A stretch of DNA of 5,895 nt from JACDAF01 sp036276035 (GTDB lineage Bacteria > Chloroflexota > Limnocylindria > P2-11E): assembly GCA_036276035.1 (NCBI GenBank), contig DASUCM010000157.1, positions 1-5,895 of the forward strand, in the 5' to 3' direction. The translations under genes and the position numbers were made by a program. Numbering within the stretch: position 1 is the stretch's first letter; each line of letters begins with the position of its first letter. Of the stretch, positions 1-4,971 are shown in pieces. The notes under the pieces are model-generated. The model was not told the DNA's origin and made no database searches. It was given only the letters and a program-made list of their open reading frames with translations.

Positions 1-2
1 GG

Positions 3-359
3 CGCGTGCTCGCGATGGTCGTCGACCGTCCCGCGATCTCCGCCGCGGTACTTCTCATGGGCGTGGCGCTCGCGCTGCCGTCCGCGCGGGCGGTCGTCGT
101 CTTCGACGGCAGCGGCGTCCGCGTCGTGCGCGAGCTGCCCTTCCTCGACGACGCGCGGCCGTGGCAGGCGGTCGCGGAGATCAGCGCGATCCCCGCCCCG
201 CTCGACCGGCATCCCTCAGGCGTCGCGGTCGTCGTCCGGTTCGCCGACGGCGCGTCGTTCACGACGCTCGGCCACATCCTGCACGGCGGCACCGACAAGC
301 AGTTCTTCGACGTCGCGCGCACGTGGCGCGACGCCGCGTCCGGGAGCCGCGCCAACTAG
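3..359 (+). CDS. Hypothetical protein with one hydrophobic segment, probably 5'-truncated
   Basis: I do not recognise this gene. The reading frame is already open at the window edge; the first in-window start codons are GTG at 6 and ATG at 15, neither with a visible ribosome binding site, so the true start probably lies upstream. Counting from the GTG at 6, about 117 residues are visible. Roughly residues 9-31 are strongly hydrophobic (Ala/Val/Leu), consistent with a membrane segment or signal anchor. The remaining ~85 residues are soluble, with alternating hydrophobic stretches and a late Trp (TWRDA). The hydrophobic-segment-then-small-beta-domain arrangement resembles small membrane proteins with a bacterial PH-like domain, but this is only an impression. 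Codon third positions are mostly G/C, as in the flanking genes, which supports real coding. It is separated from pxpA by 50 bases and a strong hairpin, so it is probably not part of the pxp operon. Confidence 0.6.
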   Translation, partial: RVLAMVVDRPAISAAVLLMGVALALPSARAVVVFDGSGVRVVRELPFLDDARPWQAVAEISAIPAPLDRHPSGVAVVVRFADGASFTTLGHILHGGTDKQFFDVARTWRDAASGSRAN

Positions 360-386
360 GGTCGCGACGCGGACGTCGCGACCCTG
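357..386. terminator. 12-bp perfect stem-loop at the end of the first gene
   Basis: Positions 358-369 pair perfectly with 374-385 around a four-base loop (CGGA, 370-373), with one further T-G wobble at 357/386. The stem starts inside the TAG stop codon of the first gene and ends 24 bases before the pxpA start. There is no T-run on either side, so it is not a classical Rho-independent terminator. Its position suggests a terminator of the U-tract-less kind reported in GC-rich bacteria, a 3'-end stabiliser, or an operator for the pxp operon. The structure is seen directly; its function is inferred. Confidence 0.5.
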
Positions 387-409
387 CCCCGCGCTCTACG
401 CTCGTCCGC

Positions 410-1147
410 GTGCAGATCGACCTGAACAGCGACCTCGGCGAGGGTGCCGGCGCGGACGCCGAGATCATGCCGCTCATCACCTCGGCGAACATCGCGTGCG
501 GCGCGCACGCGGGGGACGAGGCGACGATGGAGGCGACGGTCGCGCTCGCGCTGCGCCATCACGTCGCGATCGGCGCGCACCCCGGCTACCGCGATCCCGC
601 GAGCTTCGGGCGCGTGGCGCTCGACCTGCCACCCGACGCGCTCCGGGAGGACATCCGCGCGCAGCTCGAGGCGCTCCGCTCGGTGGCAGTGAGAGCCGGC
701 GCGCGCGTCACGCGCGTGAAGGCGCACGGAGCGCTGTACAACCAGGGCGAGCGCGACGACGCGGTCGCGGGCACGATCGCGCGGGCCGCGGCCGAGGTCG
801 ATCCGGCGCTCGTGCTCGTCGCGACGCCGGGCTCCGCGATGGCCCGCGCCGCGGAGCGCTACGGCCTGCGCGTCGCTCGCGAGGGCTTCATCGACCGCGC
901 CTACGAGCCCGACGGCACGCTGCGCTCGCGGCGCCTCCCGGGTGCGCTCATCACCGACCCGGCCGAGGCCGCCGCGCAGGCCCTCTCGTTCGTCGCGGAC
1001 GGCGGCGTCGTCGCGGTCGGCGGCCGCTTCCTCCCGCTCGAGGTCGACACCCTGTGCGTGCACGGCGACACGCCGGGCGCGCCGGCGATCCTCCGCGCCG
1101 TCCGCGCGGCGCTGGTGGCGCGGGGCGTCGCGGTCCGCGGATCGTGA
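410..1147 (+). CDS. pxpA: 5-oxoprolinase subunit A (PxpA, LamB/YcsF family)
   Basis: Subunit of the cytoplasmic ATP-dependent 5-oxoprolinase PxpABC, which converts 5-oxoproline plus ATP and water to glutamate. In the established model PxpB and PxpC activate the substrate by phosphorylation and PxpA opens the ring. The 245-residue product is near the usual ~245-255 and is recognisable along its whole length. It has the N-terminal IDLNSDLGEG motif (3-12), SANIACGAHAGD (25-36), AIGAHPGYRD (53-62), VKAHGALYNQ (103-112), the FIDRAYEPDG region (160-169) and the C-terminal CVHGDT (216-221). These carry the conserved His and Asp residues expected of the metal-dependent hydrolase fold. The GTG at 410 puts the IDLN motif at the N-terminus as in the family; the frame is open upstream to 161, but that part is an Arg-rich shadow of the preceding gene. 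No clear Shine-Dalgarno sequence precedes the start. The stop overlaps the pxpB start by four bases. Confidence 0.96.
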   Translation: MQIDLNSDLGEGAGADAEIMPLITSANIACGAHAGDEATMEATVALALRHHVAIGAHPGYRDPASFGRVALDLPPDALREDIRAQLEALRSVAVRAGARVTRVKAHGALYNQGERDDAVAGTIARAAAEVDPALVLVATPGSAMARAAERYGLRVAREGFIDRAYEPDGTLRSRRLPGALITDPAEAAAQALSFVADGGVVAVGGRFLPLEVDTLCVHGDTPGAPAILRAVRAALVARGVAVRGS

Positions 1148-1764
1148 GAGCGTCGCCCTTCGGCGAGTCCGCGGTGCTCATCGAGCTCGAGCAGCGGATC
1201 GATGAGCGGATCGTCGCGCAGGCGCGCGCGCTCGCGGATGCCTGGGAGCGCTCCGGGCTCGGTGTCGCGGTGCCCGCGTACGCGAGCGTGCTCGCGCGCT
1301 TCGACCCGCTCGCCGTCGCGCCCGCGGACGCGCTCGCGCGGGCACGCTCGCTCGCGGGCGCCGGGGCAGCCGCAGCACGCGGCGGACGGCTCATCGAGGT
1401 CCCGACCGTGTACGACGGCCCCGATCTCGACGAGGTCGCCCGCCTCTCCGGCCTCTCGCGCGAGGAGGTCGTCGCGGCGCACGCGGGCCGCGAGCACACG
1501 GCGTTCTTCCTCGGCTTCATGCCGGGGTTCGCGTACTGCGGTCCGCTCGATCCGCGCATCGTGGCGCCGCGCCTCGCGTCGCCGCGCGCGCGCGTCCCGG
1601 CCGGCTCGGTCGCCGTGGCCGACGGGCAGACCGCGGTCTACCCGCTCGACTCTCCCGGCGGGTGGCGCCTCATCGGACGCACGACGCTCGCGATGTTCGA
1701 CTCCTCGCGCGAGCGGCCCGCGCTCATCGCCGCCGGCGACCGCCTGCGCTTCGTCCCGCGGTGA
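1144..1764 (+). CDS. pxpB: 5-oxoprolinase subunit B (PxpB, KipI-like)
   Basis: PxpB works with PxpC as the ATP-dependent kinase-like half of 5-oxoprolinase; the family includes Bacillus KipI and resembles the N-terminal half of the allophanate-hydrolase-like subunits of urea carboxylase systems. The 206-residue product has the N-terminal PFGESAVLIEL strand (5-15), the linker into IEVPTVYDGPDLDEVA (84-99), and the core signatures FLGFMPGFAY (122-131), APRLASPRARVPAGSV (141-156) and YPLDSPGGWRLIGRT (166-180). The last includes the SPGGW motif diagnostic of the carboxyltransferase subdomain C/D family. The GTG start at 1144 shares GTGA with the pxpA stop, so translation is likely coupled. The frame is open back to 496, but that stretch is antisense-like Arg/Gly/Ala-rich shadow of pxpA. 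With pxpA directly upstream, oxoprolinase is a better call than sporulation-kinase inhibitor or allophanate hydrolase. Confidence 0.94.
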   Translation: MRASPFGESAVLIELEQRIDERIVAQARALADAWERSGLGVAVPAYASVLARFDPLAVAPADALARARSLAGAGAAAARGGRLIEVPTVYDGPDLDEVARLSGLSREEVVAAHAGREHTAFFLGFMPGFAYCGPLDPRIVAPRLASPRARVPAGSVAVADGQTAVYPLDSPGGWRLIGRTTLAMFDSSRERPALIAAGDRLRFVPR

Positions 1765-2654
1765 TGCTGCACGTCGTCGAGCCCGGTCTCCGCTCGACGG
1801 TCCAGGACGACCCGCGCGTCGCGGGCGCGCGCATCGGCCTCCCCGGCTCGGGTCCGGCCGACCCGCTCGCGTTCGCCGCCGCGCGGGCGCTCGCCGGCGA
1901 GCCAGCGGCCGCCGTCATCGAGGTCGTCGGGCTGCCGTTCACCTTCCGCTGCGACGACCGGCGCCTCCTCGCCGTGACCGGGCGCGACGTGAGCGTGCGC
2001 GCATCGTCCCGGCTGCCGGGCTGGATGGCCTTCGTCGCGCGGGCGGGGGAGACGGTGACCGTGCTCGGCGGGTCGCGCTACGCGTACGTCTGCGTCGGCG
2101 GCGGCCTCGCGCTCGAGCCCGTGCTCGGCTCGCGCGCGACGTACCTGCCCGCGCGCGTCGGTCCGCTGCCGCGCGCGCTCGCGGCCGGGGACGCGATACC
2201 GCTCGGTCCGGCGCGAGGCCTGGAGCGCGCGGGCCAGCGCGTCCCGGCCGCGCGCTACGTCGCGCCGGTCGAGGCCATCGCGGGACCGCACGCGGAGCGC
2301 TTCGAGCGCGACGCCGCGCGGGCGTTCTTCGCGGAGGAGTTCTCCGTCGGATCCGAGGCCGACCGCATGGGCGTCCGCCTTGCGGGCCCGGAGCTCCGCT
2401 GGCCGCACGCCGACGTCCTCACCTGTGGCGTGCTGCCCGGCGCGGTGCAGGTCCCGCGCGGCGGCTCGCCGATCGTGCTCGGCCCCGACGCGCAGACGAC
2501 CGGCGGCTATCCCGTGATCGCGGTGGTCGCGGCGGCGTCGCGGGGCATCGTCGCTCAGGCCCTGCCGGGCGAGCGCCTCCGCTTCGCGCCGGTCGATCCC
2601 GCGCGCGCCGTCGCCGCCTTGCGCGCGGCCGGGGCAGGTAGCGCGGTGGCGTGA
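1764..2654 (+). CDS. pxpC: 5-oxoprolinase subunit C (PxpC, KipA-like, biotin-dependent carboxyltransferase-like fold)
   Basis: Partner of PxpB in activating 5-oxoproline. The 296-residue product is slightly short of the usual ~300-330. Signatures in order are EPGLRSTVQD (6-15), GLPGSGPADPLAF (25-37) with the conserved Gly-Pro-x-Asp, the VIEVVGLPF segment, the GGGLALEPVLGSRATY block, DRMGVRLAGP (200-209), GVLPGAVQVP (222-231) and DAQTTGGYP (242-250). The last two are the most conserved blocks of the family. The ATG at 1764 overlaps the pxpB stop by one base (TGATG), implying coupled translation without a separate ribosome binding site. The last ~33 codons, including the conserved LPGERLRFAPVD strand, lie opposite the end of ribH on the other strand. 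No transporter or regulator gene follows, unlike some oxoprolinase loci. Confidence 0.94.
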   Translation: MLHVVEPGLRSTVQDDPRVAGARIGLPGSGPADPLAFAAARALAGEPAAAVIEVVGLPFTFRCDDRRLLAVTGRDVSVRASSRLPGWMAFVARAGETVTVLGGSRYAYVCVGGGLALEPVLGSRATYLPARVGPLPRALAAGDAIPLGPARGLERAGQRVPAARYVAPVEAIAGPHAERFERDAARAFFAEEFSVGSEADRMGVRLAGPELRWPHADVLTCGVLPGAVQVPRGGSPIVLGPDAQTTGGYPVIAVVAAASRGIVAQALPGERLRFAPVDPARAVAALRAAGAGSAVA

Positions 2655-3097
2655 CGGAGCGCGAGGAGGTCGAACGCGGCCTCCATCGCCTCCTCGCCCT
2701 TGTTGCCCTCGCTCCCGCCGGCGCGCTGGCGCGCCTGCTCGAAGGTGTCGCAGGTGAGCACGCCGAACGGGATCGCGCAGGGGTAGGTGAGCGAGAGCTC
2801 CATCAGGCCCGTCGCGACCGCGCGCGACAGGACGTCGAAGTGCGGCGTCTCGCCGCGGATGAGGCAGCCGATGGGCACGATCGCGTCGAAGCGTCCCGTC
2901 TCCGCGAGGATGCCGACGGCCGCGGGGAGCTCGAAGGACCCCGCGACGCCGAACCGTTCGACCGTCATGCCCGCGTCGCGCGCGGTCCGCTCGGCGCCGG
3001 CCGCGAGGAGGTCGGTGATCTCCCGGTTCCAGCGCGAGACGACGAGCGCGACGTTCGCCTTCGGGATCGCGGCCGGCCGTCCGGCGCGCGTCTTCAC
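2555..3097 (-). CDS. ribH: 6,7-dimethyl-8-ribityllumazine synthase (RibH) with basic C-terminal tail
   Basis: Penultimate riboflavin enzyme: condenses 5-amino-6-(ribitylamino)uracil with 3,4-dihydroxy-2-butanone 4-phosphate to dimethylribityllumazine. Family members form pentamers or 60-subunit capsids. Seen in sequence: the SRWN ligand-stacking segment with Trp23 where many homologues have Phe, GSFELP (53-58), CLIRGETPHFD (78-88) with the catalytic His86, FGVLT (111-115), and the phosphate-binding RAG...GNKG block (Arg125, Lys133). The GTG start at 3097 shares GTGA with the ribBA stop and is preceded by a good AAGGAG eight bases away, the clearest ribosome binding site in the window. The 180-residue product is longer than the usual ~150-160. 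The family core ends near residue 155, and the last ~25 residues are Ala/Arg/Lys-rich (ending KRRRSPGRA) and encoded opposite pxpC. The frame is open upstream to 3529, but that is a shadow of ribBA. Confidence 0.95.
   Translation of the reverse strand: MKTRAGRPAAIPKANVALVVSRWNREITDLLAAGAERTARDAGMTVERFGVAGSFELPAAVGILAETGRFDAIVPIGCLIRGETPHFDVLSRAVATGLMELSLTYPCAIPFGVLTCDTFEQARQRAGGSEGNKGEEAMEAAFDLLALRHATALPAPAARKAATARAGSTGAKRRRSPGRA
2661..2697. terminator. Possible convergent terminator: 9-bp inverted repeat just after pxpC
   Basis: A perfect 9-bp inverted repeat (GCGAGGAGG at 2661-2669, CCTCCTCGC at 2689-2697) begins seven bases after the pxpC stop. A 19-base spacer separates the arms. It lies within the ribH coding sequence (the GEEAMEAAFDLLAL region), where Glu-Glu and Leu-Leu codons naturally complement each other, so it may be incidental. 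On the + strand it is followed by a weakly T-containing CCTTGTTG; on the - strand there is no T-run. It is the best placed hairpin I see for ending the pxp transcript. Confidence 0.25.
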
Positions 3098-4371
3098 GCG
3101 TCGCGCTCCTTCAGGAGGTGGCCCATCTTGCGGCGCTTCGTGTCGAGGTACGCGGCGTTCGTGACGCGGGGCGCCGTTTCGAGCGGGACGCGCTCCGTGA
3201 CCTCGAGGCCGTAGAGCGACACGAGCTTGTGCGGGTTGTTCGTGAGCAGGCGGACGCGCTTGACCCCGAGGTCCGCGAGGATCTGCACGCCGATCCCGTA
3301 CTCGCGCTGGTCGGCCTTGAAGCCGAGGCGCTCGTTCGCCTCGACCGTGTCGAGTCCCTGGTCCTGCAGCTCGTACGCGCGGAGCTTGTTCATGAGCCCG
3401 ATGCCGCGGCCCTCCTGGCGGAGGTAGAGGAGGACGCCGCGGCCCTCGGCCGCGATGCGCTGCAGCGCGGCGGCCATCTGCTCGCCGCAATCGCAGCGGA
3501 GCGAGCCGAAGACATCGCCCGTGAGGCACTCGGAGTGCACGCGCACGAGCACCGGGTCGAGCGTCGTGAGGTCGCCCATCGTGAGCGCGGCGTGCTCGGC
3601 CGCGGTCTGGTCCAGCTGCGCGCGGTAGCCGTGGACGGTGAACTCGCCGAACTCCGTCGGGAGCTTCGCGCTCGCGATCCGTTCGACGAGCCGCTCGCGC
3701 GCCATGCGCTGCGCGATGAGGTGCTTCACCGTGATCATGAGCAGGCCGTGCCGCTTCGCGAAGCGGCGCAGCTCGGGCAGCCGCGCCATCGAGCCGTCGG
3801 GGTTCGTGATCTCGCAGATGACGCCGACCGGCTGCTTTCCCGCGGCGCGGCAGAGGTCTACCGCCGCCTCCGTCTGTCCGGCCCGCACGAGGACGCCCCC
3901 CTCGCGCGCGCGGAGCGGGAACACGTGCCCGGGCTTCACGAGGTCCGCCGGGGTCGTCGCCGGATCGGCGAGCAGCCGGATCGTGCGCGCGCGGTCCGCC
4001 GCGCTGATCCCCGTCGTGATGCCCTCGCGCGCGTCCACGCTCACGGTGAACGCGGTCCCGAGCCGCGCCTCGTTCCGCGTGACCATCTGCGGCAGGTCGA
4101 GCTGCTCGAGGCGCTCCGGCGTCATCGGCACGCAGATCACGCCGCTCGCGTACTTCCGGATGAAGCCGACGTGCTCGGGCCCGCAGTCCTCGGCGGCCAT
4201 GACGAGGTCGCCCTCGTTCTCGCGGTCCTCGTCGTCGAGGACGATGACCATCCGCCCCCGCCGGATCTCGGCGACGGCCTCCTCGACAGTGCTGAACGGC
4301 GGGGCGGGGGACACGACCCGGAGGTCGCGCACCTTCTTCGGCTTCGCCTTCGGTGTGGGGATCGTGCTCAC
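3094..4371 (-). CDS. ribBA: Bifunctional 3,4-dihydroxy-2-butanone-4-phosphate synthase / GTP cyclohydrolase II (RibBA)
   Basis: Fusion of the two entry enzymes of riboflavin synthesis, 425 residues, in the cytoplasm. The N-terminal RibB domain (about 26-225) converts ribulose 5-phosphate to the four-carbon unit plus formate. It shows DDEDRENEGDL (46-56, with metal-ligand Glu51), PGHVFPL (147-153) and Glu187 in VICE. At the RxGHTE motif it reads RAGQTE, so Gln166 replaces the His that binds Mg in Escherichia coli RibB (His153). The C-terminal RibA domain (about 232-425) opens GTP to the pyrimidine precursor. It has zinc ligands Cys282, Cys293 and Cys295 in HSECLTGDVFGSLRCDCG, the GTP-binding RQEGRGIGL (318-326), catalytic-type Asp355/Arg357, and the typical YLDTKRRKMGHLL ending. 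The GTG start at 4371 overlaps the ribE stop (GTGA) and gives a ~25-residue Lys/Pro-rich N-terminal extension. Internal GTGs at codons 14 and 20 are alternative starts nearer the usual family beginning. Confidence 0.95.
   Translation of the reverse strand: MSTIPTPKAKPKKVRDLRVVSPAPPFSTVEEAVAEIRRGRMVIVLDDEDRENEGDLVMAAEDCGPEHVGFIRKYASGVICVPMTPERLEQLDLPQMVTRNEARLGTAFTVSVDAREGITTGISAADRARTIRLLADPATTPADLVKPGHVFPLRAREGGVLVRAGQTEAAVDLCRAAGKQPVGVICEITNPDGSMARLPELRRFAKRHGLLMITVKHLIAQRMARERLVERIASAKLPTEFGEFTVHGYRAQLDQTAAEHAALTMGDLTTLDPVLVRVHSECLTGDVFGSLRCDCGEQMAAALQRIAAEGRGVLLYLRQEGRGIGLMNKLRAYELQDQGLDTVEANERLGFKADQREYGIGVQILADLGVKRVRLLTNNPHKLVSLYGLEVTERVPLETAPRVTNAAYLDTKRRKMGHLLKERDA
3106..3111 (-). 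promoter_or_regulatory. Ribosome binding site of ribH
   Basis: AAGGAG on the - strand, eight bases before the GTG at 3097 and inside the last codons of ribBA (Leu-Lys-Glu-Arg-Asp-Ala). It supports the GTG start. None of the other in-window starts has a comparable site, so ribH may be translated more strongly than its operon neighbours. Confidence 0.75.
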
Positions 4372-4958
4372 CTCGCGCCGAGCATGCGCTCGACGTACTT
4401 GGCGATGATATCGACCTCGACGTTCACCGCATCGCCCTCGCGGAGCGCCGAGAGGGTCGTGCGCCTCGCGGTGTGCGGCACGATGGCGACCTCGAAGGCC
4501 GTCCGCGCGAGCGCGGCGACCGTCAGGCTCACGCCGTCGAGCGTGATGAAGCCCTTCTCGACGATGTAGCGGCCGAGGCCCTTCGGGACGGCGAACCGCA
4601 GCCGTGCGCCCTCGCCCTGCGCCGTGCGTGCCGCGAGGGCCGTCGTCGCGTCGACGTGGCCCTGGACGAGATGGCCGCCGAGCGCGGACGTCGGGGTCGC
4701 GGCGCGCTCGAGGTTCACGTGGGAGCCGCGCACCAGTCGCGCGAGCGTCGTGCGTGCGAGCGTCTCGGGGACCACGTCGCAGGTGAACGAGCGGTCGTCG
4801 CGCGCGACGACGGTGAGGCAGACCCCGGAGACGTTCACGCTGTGGTCGACCTCGAGCCCCTCGAGGACCCGCTCGCAGGCGATCTCGACGCGGCGCCCGG
4901 ACGCGGTCTCGCCGACGTGACGGAGCGTGCCGAGCTCTTCGACGATCCCCGTGAACAT
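4368..4958 (-). CDS. ribE: Riboflavin synthase, alpha subunit type
   Basis: Last step of riboflavin synthesis: dismutation of two dimethylribityllumazine molecules to riboflavin plus the pyrimidine substrate of RibH. The 196-residue protein has the diagnostic MFTGIVEE start and two tandem lumazine-binding barrels. The N-terminal barrel (about 1-87) carries Ser40 and Cys47 in HSVNVSGVCLTV, matching the Ser41/Cys48 positions of the E. coli enzyme. The inter-barrel GGHLVQGHVD (94-103) has His96 and His101. The second barrel (about 98-186) has KGFITLDGVSLTV and VPHTARRTTL. The C-terminal helix VDIIAKYVERML is the trimerisation segment in studied homologues. The ATG at 4958 follows the ribD stop with no gap, and the gene end overlaps ribBA by four bases. 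In Bacillus this enzyme is packed inside the RibH capsid; whether that happens here cannot be seen. The gene is called ribE in Bacillus and ribC in E. coli. Confidence 0.96.
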   Translation of the reverse strand: MFTGIVEELGTLRHVGETASGRRVEIACERVLEGLEVDHSVNVSGVCLTVVARDDRSFTCDVVPETLARTTLARLVRGSHVNLERAATPTSALGGHLVQGHVDATTALAARTAQGEGARLRFAVPKGLGRYIVEKGFITLDGVSLTVAALARTAFEVAIVPHTARRTTLSALREGDAVNVEVDIIAKYVERMLGAR

Positions 4959-4971
4959 CTACCTAAGGTAG
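4959..4971. repeat. Short palindrome at the ribD-ribE junction
   Basis: On the - strand CTACCT and AGGTAG flank a single T, immediately before the ribE ATG. The element contains the last two ribD codons (CTT, AGG) and its TAG stop. It is noticeably AT-richer than its surroundings. The AGG three bases before the ATG is too close for an ideal ribosome binding site. A loop of one base is too tight, so any RNA hairpin would be weak; it could also be coincidence. Confidence 0.3.

Noticed and set aside
161..409. Upstream in-frame extension of pxpA to an ATG at 161
   Set aside because: The extra residues are Arg-rich, overlap the preceding gene in another frame, and would displace the IDLNSDLGEG motif from its normal N-terminal position.
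1202..2641. 479-codon + strand frame overlapping pxpB and pxpC
   Set aside because: It is Arg/Ser/Ala-rich and lacks any motif; it is an out-of-frame shadow of pxpB and pxpC, whose own frames carry all family signatures.
1144..2654. PxpB/PxpC pair as KipI-KipA regulators or allophanate hydrolase/urea amidolyase subunits
   Set aside because: The proteins are homologous to these, but the immediately coupled pxpA gene and the absence of amidase, biotin carboxylase or sporulation genes favour 5-oxoprolinase.
3098..3529. Upstream in-frame extension of ribH to 3529
   Set aside because: It is the shadow of ribBA, Arg/Pro/Gly-rich; the GTG at 3097 has a strong ribosome binding site and gives the normal family N-terminus.
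3118..4569. Long open frame (483 codons) on the + strand opposite ribBA and ribE
   Set aside because: The product is Arg/Ala/Glu/His-rich low-complexity sequence with no family motifs. It exists because stop codons are rare in GC-rich antisense frames; the opposite strand holds full-length recognised enzymes.
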